A DNA stretch of 64,000 nucleotides from Rufibacter glacialis (GCF_008271745.1 NZ_VKKZ01000021.1:496001-560000); one strand, 5' to 3'; shown: positions 16,794-26,506, counted from the first letter of the stretch. A program made the numbers and translations. The notes: generated by a model not told the origin, from the sequence alone.

Positions 16794-19118
16794 ATGCCAA
16801 CACTCTTATCTCATTTAAGGGTATTCTTCGTTTTCCTTTTATTTTTCTCTTTTTCTGCAAAAACCTCCGCCCAGAAAGTAGGAGTTGTCTTGAGCGGCGG
16901 CGGCGCCAAAGGGCTCGCCCACGTGGGGGTCCTGAAAGTGCTGGAAAAAAACAACATCCCCATTGACTACATTGTAGGAACCAGCATGGGAGCCGTGGTA
17001 GGGTCGCTCTACGCGGCAGGCTTCTCTCCGCAAGACATTGAGGATCTGGTGTTGTCACCCAAGTTCCAGTACTGGGTGTCTGGCCGGCAGCTGGAAGACC
17101 GGGCCTTCAACTACTTCAGCCTGGATCCTTCGCCGGCGGCCTTGCGCTTGCCTCTCACCCTCCAGTCCAGCCTAAAAGTGCAAACCACCGGGGGGCTGGT
17201 GAGTGACGTGAACCTCAACTATGCGCTGGCCTCTACCCTGGCCGCCGGGGGAGCCATTGCAGAGTATAACTTCAATAAACTCTTTGTCCCGTTCCGCGCC
17301 CTCACCGCCGAGATTTTCACCCGGCAGCAGATTGTGCAACGGAAAGGGTCACTGGCAGATGCCGTGCGAAACTCCATGGCGGTACCGCTGGCTTTCCGGC
17401 CTATCCGGCAGCCTGACGGTAGGTACCTGTTTGACGGCGGCCTGTTCAACAACTTCCCTACTGATGTCATGCGCTCTGAGTTCAAGCCAGACGTGATTAT
17501 TGGGGTGAACGTGGGGGATGTCTCCTTCAAGAAGTACCCCAAAGACAAAGACGATGAGTTGCTGGGCAGTTCCCTCATCTTCCTGAGCTTTGACGTAGCC
17601 GATACCTTGGCCGTAGGCCCCAACGGGATTTTGATCCAACCAGACCTGGAAGGCTTCGGTACCACCGATTTTGCGAAGGTGAAAGAACTCATTGACATTG
17701 GGGTTCAGTCTGCCGAGGCGAAGTTACCGCTCCTGAAACAGCGGATCACCAAGCAAGTAGACTCTACGGACCTGGTGAAAAGACGGAATGCCTTTCAGGC
17801 CCAAGCTCCCCCGCCACGCTTTGCCCGGGTGCAGGTGCAGGGCCTCAAGGAAAACCAGAACACCTACGTGAGCAAGTTCTTTTTGCGAAAAGGGAAGGAA
17901 TACACCATAGATGAGATTGAGGAAGGCTACTATCGGCTGGCTGCCAATGACTTTTTCAGGGGTATTTACCCGCGCATCCAGTTTGACAGCACCGCCGGGG
18001 GGTACGTGCTCAACATTGACGCCCAGCAGAGCAACAACGCTACCGCAGAGGTAGGTGCCGTGTTCAGCACCCGGCCCGTAGACAACCTCTACGTGGGCCT
18101 GGAATACCGGTACCTGAACCGGCTCCTGTATACCGTGGGTTTGAACGCCAACCTGGGCAGGTTCTATTCTGCGGGCCAGTTTGGGATCAGGTTGAATATG
18201 CCCGCCCGCATTCCGTTCTACATAGAGCCCTCTGTCATGTACAGCAGGTTCAACTACCAAACCGGCACCAGCTTCTTTGACCTGGGTGACGCGGCCAGTT
18301 CCCAAGTGCAGCAACGCGATTTCAAGGTAGGGCTTCAAGCGGGCTTCAGCCACAACTTCCGGAGCAGGTTTGTGATTGACGGCGCTTATTTCTCTAATGA
18401 AGATGAGTATGCCAATGCCAAGAACGTCTCTTCTGATGACAAGCTAGACGAGACCGACTTTGTGGGCCTCACCGCTGCCTTTCGGTTTGAGCGCAATTCA
18501 CTTAACCGGAAAATGTATTCCACCCGCGGGCATCGGGCGGTACTGGGGTTACGGGCCGTTTCTGGGGAAGAATCTTACAGACCAGGGTCTACCTCCCTTT
18601 TAACGGAAAGCCGTACCGCAAACCATAAATGGCTGCAGTTCTCAGCCACCTATGAGGGGTACTATCCGTTTAACAATGATAAGAGCAGTTGGGGTTACTT
18701 CTTTGAAGGCGTAGTCAGCACTCAGGGGCCGTTCACCAATTACCGCTCTTCCCTGACCTCTTCGCCGGCGTTCAACCCGCTGCCAGATTCACGTACGCTC
18801 TTTCTAGATGCTTACCGCACCAGCCGCTACGGGGCCGTAGGCTTACGGTACTCCCAAAGCCTTCTCACTAAATTTGAATGGCGCTCAGAAGCCTTCGTGC
18901 ACCTGACGCACCGGCCTCTGGAAGAAGGCCCCATGCAACAGGCGGTGAGAGCCAGCGGTTTTGACCGGCCCCGTCTTACGGCCAGTACCGGCATTATTAT
19001 GCACTTGCCCATTGGTCCGGCAGCCCTGCACTTTATCCATTATGACAATGACGAGAACCGGTGGAACATCTTCGGGCACGTAGGCTTCCTGCTGTTCAGG
19101 GGGCGTACGCTGCAATAA
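16794..19118 (+). CDS. patatin-like phospholipase with POTRA and Omp85 barrel (type V-d-like)
   Basis: Signal peptide about 1-26, then a patatin domain (28-330) with the oxyanion loop GGGAKG (35-40), nucleophile elbow GTSMG (Ser64) and catalytic Asp214 in FDGG. A POTRA-like segment follows (about 340-410, PRFARVQVQGLKENQNTYVSKFF), then an outer-membrane BamA-type beta barrel to the C-terminal aromatic strand. At 774 residues it matches the PlpD/FplA architecture, in which the lipase is exported and surface-anchored by its own barrel. The fold order is read from sequence; lipase activity is family knowledge. It appears to be a single-gene transcription unit, closed by the hairpin at 19153. Confidence 0.92.
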   Translation: MPTLLSHLRVFFVFLLFFSFSAKTSAQKVGVVLSGGGAKGLAHVGVLKVLEKNNIPIDYIVGTSMGAVVGSLYAAGFSPQDIEDLVLSPKFQYWVSGRQLEDRAFNYFSLDPSPAALRLPLTLQSSLKVQTTGGLVSDVNLNYALASTLAAGGAIAEYNFNKLFVPFRALTAEIFTRQQIVQRKGSLADAVRNSMAVPLAFRPIRQPDGRYLFDGGLFNNFPTDVMRSEFKPDVIIGVNVGDVSFKKYPKDKDDELLGSSLIFLSFDVADTLAVGPNGILIQPDLEGFGTTDFAKVKELIDIGVQSAEAKLPLLKQRITKQVDSTDLVKRRNAFQAQAPPPRFARVQVQGLKENQNTYVSKFFLRKGKEYTIDEIEEGYYRLAANDFFRGIYPRIQFDSTAGGYVLNIDAQQSNNATAEVGAVFSTRPVDNLYVGLEYRYLNRLLYTVGLNANLGRFYSAGQFGIRLNMPARIPFYIEPSVMYSRFNYQTGTSFFDLGDAASSQVQQRDFKVGLQAGFSHNFRSRFVIDGAYFSNEDEYANAKNVSSDDKLDETDFVGLTAAFRFERNSLNRKMYSTRGHRAVLGLRAVSGEESYRPGSTSLLTESRTANHKWLQFSATYEGYYPFNNDKSSWGYFFEGVVSTQGPFTNYRSSLTSSPAFNPLPDSRTLFLDAYRTSRYGAVGLRYSQSLLTKFEWRSEAFVHLTHRPLEEGPMQQAVRASGFDRPRLTASTGIIMHLPIGPAALHFIHYDNDENRWNIFGHVGFLLFRGRTLQ

Positions 19119-19152
19119 GGCGTCATACTCCAGCTTGGCTGTGCTAATACAA

Positions 19153-19199
19153 GAAAGGGTTTGGGGGCTGTTTCATAAAAACGGCCCTCAAACCCTTTC
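19153..19199. terminator. bidirectional hairpin terminator
   Basis: GAAAGGGTTTG-type outer arms of about 15 bp (19153 onward with its complement ending at 19199) and an inner GTTT/AAAC. It lies between the convergent patatin and lipoprotein genes. Confidence 0.8.
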
Positions 19200-19299
19200 T
19201 CAATTTCAATCTAATAATTGCGCTTACCGGCTAAGCTGGGATGCCTCTACAGGTTCCTGATGAAGCAAAGCCTGGGTGCGTGGCTAAAGCAGCAACTTC

Positions 19300-20307
19300 T
19301 TATTCCTGATGGGCAGAGACCAAGGGTTGGTAGTAGTCAAACTGGGTCTTCAGGAAAGGCGTTTCCTGGCCGTTTTCTATGATATGGTGCAAAATAGATT
19401 CTAGCTTGCCGTTGGTGTGGTAGCTGAATGCCTCGCGTACGTACAGCTGCTCCCCCCGGAATACCTTCTTCTCTATGACCTGACGCCGGTCATTGTACGT
19501 TAGCCGGATTACTTCTGGTTGGACCTCTTCCCCGGTGAGTAGCACCATCTCTTCCGGGAGCAGAAGGGCATTGTAGTTGATCTTCACTCTTTTCTGGGCC
19601 AGGTTGCCTGAGAGACTTTGCAGCTTCCGTTTTACCACCCTTCCCTGGACAGCGGTAAAGCGCCATTGAAGGCCTTTCTCGTGGAGGAGGTGTGGCAGGT
19701 CATAGTGGAGAACAAACTGGGAGTACAGGTTCTCCGCATCTGGAGAGGCATCTGGAAACTCCTGAGCTATTCCCTCCTGGTCTACGGGCACTGTACCCAA
19801 TAATACCTGCTGCCCGTCACGCAGTTGGTAGAGGGTTTTTGATTTCACGTACTCTGGCAAGTAGTGCAGGTTCTTCTTGTATTTGATGCCTATCCCGGCC
19901 AGTTCATGGGTGGTGACGGAAGAATATTCCGGTTCCAGGTCACGGCCCGCAATGGCCTCAGAGAGTATTTGTGAAATTATTCCCTCCCTCTCAAGGTGGG
20001 TGCTTTGGTTTTTATTTAACAGCAATACCGCGTCCATGCCCTGCAACTTGGCTTTGGCTTTGATGGCGTTCACTAGCGTACTATAAGGAACGGCATTACC
20101 TGTGGCCTTTTGCTCTAGAATAGCCACTTTCACAAAAGCGGTATCGGCTGGTCTTTCGCCCGGGAAAAACACGTCCACTTCCTTTCCGTGAAACGGGGTG
20201 GGCAAGGAAGACAGCCTGTGCTCTAAGCCGGTAGGCGCATACCTTTTCATGCAACCGGTACCACACACAGCAAAGGCCAGAAGGGAGAGGTAGAAGAAAG
20301 ATCTCAT
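19300..20307 (-). CDS. hypothetical lipoprotein
   Basis: A 335-residue lipoprotein with signal peptide and lipobox ending in Cys19 (AVCGTGC). Family not recognised. The N-terminal half contains a segment (VKVAILEQKATGNAVPYSTLVNAIKAKAKLQGMDAVLL) resembling small outer-membrane lipoprotein folds in which a strand-helix unit follows the anchor. The C-terminal 70 residues (RQVIEKKVFRGEQLYVREAFSYHTNGKLESILH) resemble toxin-antitoxin-like MORN/YD strands but no clear repeat is present. No operon partner is evident; the head-GIN gene is 205 bp upstream with a strong hairpin between. Confidence 0.8.
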   Translation of the reverse strand: MRSFFYLSLLAFAVCGTGCMKRYAPTGLEHRLSSLPTPFHGKEVDVFFPGERPADTAFVKVAILEQKATGNAVPYSTLVNAIKAKAKLQGMDAVLLLNKNQSTHLEREGIISQILSEAIAGRDLEPEYSSVTTHELAGIGIKYKKNLHYLPEYVKSKTLYQLRDGQQVLLGTVPVDQEGIAQEFPDASPDAENLYSQFVLHYDLPHLLHEKGLQWRFTAVQGRVVKRKLQSLSGNLAQKRVKINYNALLLPEEMVLLTGEEVQPEVIRLTYNDRRQVIEKKVFRGEQLYVREAFSYHTNGKLESILHHIIENGQETPFLKTQFDYYQPLVSAHQE

Positions 20308-20414
20308 GCAGAAACGTAAGGTTCGTTGATGGTCTCTAACTGACAGTTCAAAACTTGGTTTCCCCTACCGCTTACCTAGTCTATTCTTACTTATCACAAA
20401 ACTCACCTATAGTA

Positions 20415-20460
20415 AAGCGCCTGTCTGCCAGAGAAGTCTTTCTCTGGCAGACAGGCGCTT
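20415..20460. terminator. strong hairpin, probable terminator of head-GIN gene
   Basis: A stem of about 19 bp (AAGCGCCTGTCTGCCAGAGA with its complement) and a short loop. It lacks a long T run on either strand and lies between two minus-strand genes. Confidence 0.7.
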
Positions 20461-20512
20461 AGGATAAGTTATAGAATAGGGCTGTTCTTATTAAAACAGG
20501 GCTAAAACCGCT

Positions 20513-21238
20513 TTATCCGCGTTTTTTTACCGTGCCGCTGCCGCTTACACGGGTATCTATGGTAGGGCTTCCTTCATACCACACCCGGCCACTGCCGCTG
20601 ATGCTGGACTTGAGGGAGGTGGTGGCATGGATCTCGCAGGAGCCCGAGCCGCTGATGCTTACTTTGGCATCATTGGTCTTGAACTCAAATCCTTTCATGG
20701 AGCCGGAACCGCTTACCGAAATGGTGCTTTCCTTTCCTTCGCCTTTCAGTTCAATGTTGCCGGAGCCGGAGATACGGCTGGAAACCTTGTCTGCATGGGC
20801 CTGTAACTGGATAGCACCAGATCCGCTCACCGCCAGGTCCAAGGTGGCACTCTTGAAAGTACCTTCTCCTTTGATGCTCCCTGACCCGCTCACAGACAGA
20901 GCCTCTACCTGCGGTACGGTGATGTAGATGGTCACCCGTTTCTTGTTTGATGACTCATTCTTCCACTCTTGCCGGTCTTTCCTTTTGATGGTGAGCTGGC
21001 CGTTCTGTACTTCGGTCACCAGTTGCGCCAACTGCTCAGCATCTCCCTCCACTCTCAGGCTTTGGGTATTGCCCTGGCGCAGAATCACGTTGGCCGGATA
21101 CGCCAACCCTATTTTCTTGAAAGGAGCCACCGAACGGGTCTCGTCCTCTACCAAAGAGGAACGGGTGCTTTTAAACGAAGACAGGGAACCAACCAGAGCC
21201 AGCACGGCCAGTAAACAGAAGAGGCTAAATCTTTTCAT
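20513..21238 (-). CDS. head GIN domain (DUF2807) secreted protein
   Basis: Signal peptide about 1-24, then a DUF2807 right-handed beta-helix domain. The repeated SGSG turns (SVSGSGSIKGEG, AVSGSGAIQL, RISGSGNIELKG, SVSGSGSMKG, SISGSGSCEIH, SISGSGRVWY, RVSGSGTVKK) are the family signature. Family members are described as putative adhesin or autotransporter-like surface proteins; function here is unknown. The 241 residues are a usual length. The head motif ETRSVAPFKKIGLAYPANVILRQG is present. Confidence 0.9.
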   Translation of the reverse strand: MKRFSLFCLLAVLALVGSLSSFKSTRSSLVEDETRSVAPFKKIGLAYPANVILRQGNTQSLRVEGDAEQLAQLVTEVQNGQLTIKRKDRQEWKNESSNKKRVTIYITVPQVEALSVSGSGSIKGEGTFKSATLDLAVSGSGAIQLQAHADKVSSRISGSGNIELKGEGKESTISVSGSGSMKGFEFKTNDAKVSISGSGSCEIHATTSLKSSISGSGRVWYEGSPTIDTRVSGSGTVKKRG

Positions 21239-21376
21239 AAGAATGTATAGGGTTACGTTTCAATCTAAAGATGTAGCTTTTGGGCAAACGGTTGCTTCTG
21301 AGACAAGATATATTTCCTGGTCGGATTTTGGCCTGGTTTACAGAAAGTAAGGTAGAAATAGCTTCCCTTCAGGGAA

Positions 21377-21413
21377 AACAGCAAAGGCCACCTTTTGGGT
21401 GGCCTTTGCTGTT
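21377..21413 (-). terminator. hairpin between fasciclin and head-GIN genes
   Basis: AACAGCAAAGGCCAC (21377-21391) pairs perfectly with its complement ending at 21413. It is placed just 3' of the fasciclin gene's stop on the minus strand. Confidence 0.8.
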
Positions 21414-21428
21414 AAAGGGCAAATATCT

Positions 21429-21944
21429 TTAGAAAGAAGTTTTGCTAGGTTGGAAGGCGCCGTTCATTTGATGCCACACGCCATTGCTGAAGAGCTGATC
21501 TGGCTGGGTTAACCGAACCCCACTCACTAAGATATCTCCTTTCTTCCGGCAGATCCTAAGGCTGCTGCCTCTCAGGGAAGTCAGGTCGGCCCCGTCGCGC
21601 AGGTCTTGGGTGGTGAGGCTGCCTTTGACAATGTGCTGTTCCAGAAAAGCCTTCAGCTGTTCCGGTGAATCTTGCTGGTGCTGCGCCAAAGTGCTTTCTG
21701 CGGGCGCAAAAAAAGTATACGCCTCTCCGTTAGACAACACTGGCATAAGGCCGGCCCTAGTTACCAGTTCCAGCAGCAAGGGGTTCTGTTGGGCAATGCC
21801 TTCGCCAAGGCTCAAAGAGGATACTTTTGCTGAGGCCGCTACTTTTCCCATGAGCGACTGGCCTTCACTTCTTGCCTGTAGCAGCAAGCATAAGCAAAGC
21901 ACCAAAAATATCTTGGCATTATACAACCTGCGTTTCATCTTCAC
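21429..21944 (-). CDS. fasciclin (FAS1) domain secreted protein
   Basis: Signal peptide about 1-29 (LVLCLCLLLQARSEGQ), then one FAS1 domain: NPLLLELVTRAGLMPVLSNGEAYTFFAPAESTLAQ with the H1 FAP motif, then LKAFLEQHIVKGSLTTQDL (H box) and SLRICRKKGDILVSGVRLTQPD. It ends with NGVWHQMNGAF where classical domains have NGxIHxIDxVL. FAS1 domains mediate adhesion in many systems; the partner is unknown. The 171 residues hold a single domain. Confidence 0.85.
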   Translation of the reverse strand: MKMKRRLYNAKIFLVLCLCLLLQARSEGQSLMGKVAASAKVSSLSLGEGIAQQNPLLLELVTRAGLMPVLSNGEAYTFFAPAESTLAQHQQDSPEQLKAFLEQHIVKGSLTTQDLRDGADLTSLRGSSLRICRKKGDILVSGVRLTQPDQLFSNGVWHQMNGAFQPSKTSF

Positions 21945-22031
21945 CTCCCTTGAATTACCTGTATTACAGTAGTATACGGAAATTTCAGAAGAAGAGTCAA
22001 CTGGTTAGACTATGGGAAGTCCTACTAAGGG

Positions 22032-22652
22032 TTACCCGATGATATCACTGATGAAATGCGAAATTTGGCCAGGCACCAAGATCAGGCTCACCAGAAACCC
22101 GAACGCCGCCCCATAGAAGTGGGCGCTGTGGTTAATGCCATCATTGCCTTTCTTGCTCAGGTAATACGAATAGAAGAGGTACAGGCCCCCAAAGATATAG
22201 CCCTTGATAGGAATAGGAATGGGGAAGATAATGAGTTCTGTGAGGGGGTTGAAATAGATGCTGGCAAAAATAATGGCCGCTACCCCGCCAGAGGCCCCCA
22301 GAGAATAGTACCGGCTGTCATTGCGGTGTTTGAAAAGCGTAGGCAGGTCTGAGACCACAATAGCCAACAGGTACAGCAATATATAGAACGCTGCCCCTGC
22401 CCCAAAGCCGAACACGGCCATGAACTGTTGCTCTACCACTCCTCCAAAAATGTACAAAGAGAACATATTAAAGAAAAGGTGCATGAAATCTGCGTGCAGA
22501 AAGCCTGAGGTCAGCAGGCGCCACCATTCATTGTTCTGCGCCACCGACTGCGGATGGTGTACCCAGTTCTCCATCAAATTCTGGTTTCGCCAGGCAAACA
22601 GAGATACCAGAACCGTAACGGCAATAATGATGAAGGTGATGCTTATTGGCAT
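22032..22652 (-). CDS. rhomboid family intramembrane serine protease
   Basis: Six-helix membrane protease, 206 residues. Catalytic Ser121 is in GASGG and catalytic His178 in NHSAHFYGA. The HADFMHLFFNM segment supplies the conserved His and Asn62 of helix 2. The L1 loop WWRLLTSGFLH precedes it. All catalytic positions are present. Substrate unknown. Hairpin-family copy g separates it from the upstream prenyl synthase gene. Confidence 0.93.
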   Translation of the reverse strand: MPISITFIIIAVTVLVSLFAWRNQNLMENWVHHPQSVAQNNEWWRLLTSGFLHADFMHLFFNMFSLYIFGGVVEQQFMAVFGFGAGAAFYILLYLLAIVVSDLPTLFKHRNDSRYYSLGASGGVAAIIFASIYFNPLTELIIFPIPIPIKGYIFGGLYLFYSYYLSKKGNDGINHSAHFYGAAFGFLVSLILVPGQISHFISDIIG

Positions 22653-22677
22653 AAGAAGATGGCAAGTAAGGGAATGG

Positions 22678-22712
22678 GTTTCAGGCCGGGTTCTAAGAAA
22701 ACGACCTGAAAC
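22678..22712. repeat. two-tier hairpin, family member
   Basis: GTTTCAGG (22678-22685) and CCTGAAAC (22705-22712) pair perfectly, with a weak inner TTCT/AGAA. It lies between two minus-strand genes. Confidence 0.75.
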
Positions 22713-22819
22713 GTGATATATTGGTTATACTATATTTAATCTGTCACTGGGTCACTGTCATGCCCCCAGAATAGCTTTCTCTAAGGCTTAAAGCCGCAGG
22801 AAATCAGTTATGAAAGACC

Positions 22820-23794
22820 TTAGCTGTCGCGCTCAATCAACTGAATAGCCAACAGCCTAAGAAGCTCTTTTTTGCTGTTCAGGGCGTTTACCTCGTTCAG
22901 ATGGTGCAGGCCTTTCTGGAAGTAATGATTGATCTGGTTCTGGGTGATGCTCTGAATGTTCAACCCATCATAGATCTCCTTCACCGCCTCCACTTTCTGC
23001 TGTTCCGTTTCAGGCTTTGTCTTGCTCTGCCATTTCACCAACTCTTTGCGCTGGGTGGCCGAGGAGCGTTCCAGCGCTGTCAGCAACAGATAGGTCTTTT
23101 TGTCTGAAAGGATATCGCCTCCTACCCGCTTGCCAAACTTGGCTTGATCACCGTACACGTCCAGCAGGTCATCGCGTAGCTGGAACGCAATGCCCATGTT
23201 GATCCCGAACTCCTTCAGATGGCGGGCATCCTCCGCGGCGGCATTGTTGATGAGGGCGCCTAGTTCCAGGCTGAAGCCCAGCAAGACTGCCGTTTTCAGC
23301 CGGATCATGTGCAGGTATTCCTCAATCTGCACATCTTGGCGGGTCTCAAAATTCATGTCCAGTTGCTGCCCTTCGCACACTTGGGCGGCGCAGGTGCTGA
23401 AGAGCTTCAGGGCGGTAGGGAGTTTCTTGGGCTCAATGCCCAGGAAGAACTCATACGCACGCACCAACATCACATCACCACTCAGAATGGCGGTGTTGGT
23501 GTTCCATTTCTCATGCACCGTGGCGTTTCCTCTGCGCAGCGGGGCATTGTCCATGATGTCGTCATGCATGAGCGTGAAGTTGTGGAAAACCTCTACCCCA
23601 ATGGCGGGCATAATGGCTTTCTCCACCTCATCATGAAAGAGGTAAGCCCCTAAAACAGTCAGCAGCGGACGCACCCGTTTCCCCCCCAGTTCCATCATAT
23701 AGCGGATTGGCGCGTACAGCTCCTCTGGCGTCTGCCCATAATGGAGCGTGGACAGCGTCTGGTTTATGCGTTCCGAGAATTGTGAGATATCCAC
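22820..23794 (-). CDS. polyprenyl synthetase (trans-isoprenyl diphosphate synthase)
   Basis: Cytosolic enzyme that extends allylic diphosphates with isopentenyl diphosphate. GGKRVRP is at 37-43, the first Asp-rich motif DDIMD at 78-82 followed by RRG, and the second, FQLRDDLLDVYGD, near 205-217. The 324 residues match the FPP/GGPP-type enzymes of Bacteroidota. HNFTLMHDD places bulky residues before the first motif, but chain length cannot be decided. Hairpins flank it on both sides, so it is likely a single-gene unit. Confidence 0.92.
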   Translation of the reverse strand: MDISQFSERINQTLSTLHYGQTPEELYAPIRYMMELGGKRVRPLLTVLGAYLFHDEVEKAIMPAIGVEVFHNFTLMHDDIMDNAPLRRGNATVHEKWNTNTAILSGDVMLVRAYEFFLGIEPKKLPTALKLFSTCAAQVCEGQQLDMNFETRQDVQIEEYLHMIRLKTAVLLGFSLELGALINNAAAEDARHLKEFGINMGIAFQLRDDLLDVYGDQAKFGKRVGGDILSDKKTYLLLTALERSSATQRKELVKWQSKTKPETEQQKVEAVKEIYDGLNIQSITQNQINHYFQKGLHHLNEVNALNSKKELLRLLAIQLIERDS

Positions 23795-23909
23795 AGTTTT
23801 TTGGTTAAGCGTAATGGCAATTTGCTCTAAAATAGGGTAAACCGGCTTCTTTACCGGACCCCAAAGCTACATTAAAATAAAGGAACCGGAGGTATTGCCG
23901 GCAAAGAAA

Positions 23910-23951
23910 AGCGTTCTCAGCACCTTTTCTGGAAAAGGGACTGAAAACGCT
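23910..23951. repeat. two-tier hairpin, family member
   Basis: AGCGTTcTCAG and CTGAaAACGCT outer arms, CCTTTTC/GAAAAGG inner arms (23910-23951). It is 3' of rnr and 5' of the prenyl synthase gene, and may terminate rnr. Confidence 0.8.
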
Positions 23952-23968
23952 TCTGGGGTAAGTTGTTT

Positions 23969-26314
23969 CTATTTTACCGTGTCTACCAGGGTAAGGTCAA
24001 TGGTACGCTCCAGGATATTGGCGGCTTTCACCTCCACTATCACCTCATCCCCGAAGGAAATGATGCGCTTGTTGTTCTGCCCGATGATGCGGTAGTTGGC
24101 GGCATCCAGTTCATAGAAGTCGTCTTGCAGGTCTGCCAGACGCACCATGCCTTCGCACTTGTTTTCTTCTATCTCTACGTACATGCCCCAATCTGTGAGA
24201 CCGGAGACAATGCCCTTGAACTGTTGCCCCACAAACCCACTGATGTACTCTACCTGCTTGAACTTAATGGAAGCCCGTTCCGCATCGGCGGCGCGTTTCT
24301 CCATGTCTGATGAATGCAGGCTGCGTTCTTCAAACTCCTCCTTCTCAGCAGTGAAGTCTTTCTCACTGTACTGGTAGATAAGCCGATGCGCCATCATGTC
24401 TGGGTAACGTCTGATAGGCGAGGTAAAGTGCGAGTAGTGCGCAAACGCCAGACCAAAGTGGCCTTCCTCCTCAGTACTGTACTTGGCTTTGGCCATGGTT
24501 CTGATAGCCAGGCTTTGCAACACGCTCTGCTCTGGCTTGCCCAGGGTCTGGTCAGCTAGCTTGTTCAACTCCTTGGAGATGTCACGGCCTTCTTCCAGAT
24601 CTACCTTATACCCGAACTTGCGGGCGAACAAAGAGAAGTTCATCAGTTTCTCTGGGTCTGGGGCGCCGTGCGTACGGTACACCATGGTCAGTTTCTTGTT
24701 GCCTTTCCGCTGTTTGTACACGTGCTCGGCCACGTACTTGTTGGCCAGCAACATGAACTCCTCAATGAGCTTGTGCGCGTCTTTGCGTTCTTTCACGTAC
24801 AGGTGCAACGGCTTGCCGTTCTCATCCAGCTTGAATTTCACCTCAATGGTCTCAAAGTTAACGGCCCCGTTCTGGAAGCGTTTGTCTTTGAATTTCTTGG
24901 CCAGCTCATTCAGCTTCAGGATTTCCTGGGCATAGTCCCCCTGGCCGGTTTCAAGCACCTCCTGGGCTTCTTCATAGGCAAAACGACGGTCTGAGTGGAT
25001 GATGGTGCGGCCAATCCAGTAATGATGGATCTTGGCACTCTCGTCTATCTCAAACACCACAGAGAAGGTGAGTTTGTCTTCATTAGGCCGCAATGAGCAC
25101 AACCCGTTAGACAGGCGCTCTGGCAGCATAGGAATGGTACGGTCTACCAGGTACACCGAGGTGGCGCGGCGGTAGGCCTCTTTCTCCAGTTTGCTGCCCG
25201 GCTGCACGTAATGGGTCACGTCTGCAATGTGCACGCCAATCTCCCAGTTGCCGTTCTCCAGCTGACGCACGCTGAGCGCATCATCAAAGTCCTTGGCATC
25301 TGCAGGGTCAATGGTAAAAGTGGTAATGTCTCTGAAGTCACGGCGTTTGGCAATCTCCTCCGGGGTAATTCCCTCAGGAATAGATTCGGCTTCTTTCTCC
25401 ACTGATTCTGGGAATTCAAACGGTAATCCAAACTCCGCCATGATGGCGTGGATCTCGGCGTTGTGTTCCCCAGCCGGACCGAACACCCTGATGATCTCCC
25501 CGGTTGGTTTCTTGCTAGGGTCATCTGGCCACTCGGTCACTTTCACCAGCACCTTGTCGCCGTGGTTGGCATCGGCCAGGCCGCGCTCCCCCACAAATAC
25601 GTCAAAGTACATGCGTTTCTGGTCAGGCACAATAAAGCCGTAGCCTTTTGACATCTCCAGGCGGCCTACAATCTCTTCGCGCTGGCGTTGGATCACTTCC
25701 ACCACTTCGCCTTCGGGGCGCTCATTGGCCCGGCGGCTGCGCCGAAGCTGTACCCGCACGGTATCCCCGTCCATGGCGAACATGAGGCGTTCCACGGGAA
25801 TTCTGATGTCCTGCTCGCTTTCCTCGGTGACCACGTAGGCATGGCGGCCGTTGGCCAAATCTACTTTACCTACCACGGTGGGGCCGCCTCTTCTGGAGAC
25901 TACGCCACCTCTATCTGTTTCCCGCTCTCTGCGGTTTCCGCGGGCCGGGCGGTCCTGAGTTTTCTCAAGGCTTTCCCTGAACGCGGGGTTCAGGATATAG
26001 GCATCTTCCGGCAAGAAAATCAACTCGCCGTTTTTGCTCATTTTCTTTAAAAGGCCAGATACTTCCTCGCGGCCCTCCTTGTCATTGATGCCCAAGCGGC
26101 GGTGCAACTGACGGTAGGTGAATACTTTCTTGGGCTCCTGGCTGAAGATGTTCAGCAGCACATGCCTGGACACTTCACCGGCGTTTGGGCTGCCGCCTTG
26201 TCTTCCAGCTGAATCGCCTTTGCCTCGGCGCGGGGCGCCTTTATCTTTTCTGTTATTGGCAGACCTGGGGGCAGAATCTCTTCCTGCGCCCGGGCCTCTT
26301 CTTTTTCTTTCCAT
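23969..26314 (-). CDS. rnr: ribonuclease R
   Basis: Processive 3'-5' exoribonuclease that degrades structured RNA. Order of parts in 781 residues: a basic Gly/Arg/Lys tail (1-45), a winged-helix (VSRHVLLNIFSQEPKKVFTYRQLHRRLG), two cold-shock domains (about 130-275), the RNB catalytic core (about 285-615) with the metal-binding DxxxxxDFDDA sequence IDPADAKDFDDA near 338-349, and a C-terminal S1 domain (VGQQFKGIVSGLTDWGMYVEI). All catalytic Asp residues are visible. The basic tail is N-terminal here. Confidence 0.95.
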   Translation of the reverse strand: MERKRRGPGAGRDSAPRSANNRKDKGAPRRGKGDSAGRQGGSPNAGEVSRHVLLNIFSQEPKKVFTYRQLHRRLGINDKEGREEVSGLLKKMSKNGELIFLPEDAYILNPAFRESLEKTQDRPARGNRRERETDRGGVVSRRGGPTVVGKVDLANGRHAYVVTEESEQDIRIPVERLMFAMDGDTVRVQLRRSRRANERPEGEVVEVIQRQREEIVGRLEMSKGYGFIVPDQKRMYFDVFVGERGLADANHGDKVLVKVTEWPDDPSKKPTGEIIRVFGPAGEHNAEIHAIMAEFGLPFEFPESVEKEAESIPEGITPEEIAKRRDFRDITTFTIDPADAKDFDDALSVRQLENGNWEIGVHIADVTHYVQPGSKLEKEAYRRATSVYLVDRTIPMLPERLSNGLCSLRPNEDKLTFSVVFEIDESAKIHHYWIGRTIIHSDRRFAYEEAQEVLETGQGDYAQEILKLNELAKKFKDKRFQNGAVNFETIEVKFKLDENGKPLHLYVKERKDAHKLIEEFMLLANKYVAEHVYKQRKGNKKLTMVYRTHGAPDPEKLMNFSLFARKFGYKVDLEEGRDISKELNKLADQTLGKPEQSVLQSLAIRTMAKAKYSTEEEGHFGLAFAHYSHFTSPIRRYPDMMAHRLIYQYSEKDFTAEKEEFEERSLHSSDMEKRAADAERASIKFKQVEYISGFVGQQFKGIVSGLTDWGMYVEIEENKCEGMVRLADLQDDFYELDAANYRIIGQNNKRIISFGDEVIVEVKAANILERTIDLTLVDTVK

Positions 26315-26446
26315 TAATTCTTGTCAATTGGTCATTGGCCCTACTCTTTGAGAGCCGAACCAATTTGGGCTGTACGTTAACAGCCTTTTTCTTTTTGTTC
26401 AATTCGCCTTCCTTCTTGCCGCTGCCTATCTGCCGAAGCAGGATAA

Positions 26447-26477
26447 TGACCCCTTTTTAGAAAATAAGGTCAAAACA
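26447..26477. repeat. two-tier hairpin, family member
   Basis: TGACC/GGTCA outer arms around a TTTT/AAAA inner stem. It is between the ABC ATPase gene's 3' end and the rnr promoter side. A TATATTTG-like -7 box (minus strand, about 26495-26502) precedes it. Confidence 0.6.
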
Positions 26478-26506
26478 GGTGGGAAGGAAGCAGGTCGCAA
26501 ATATAC

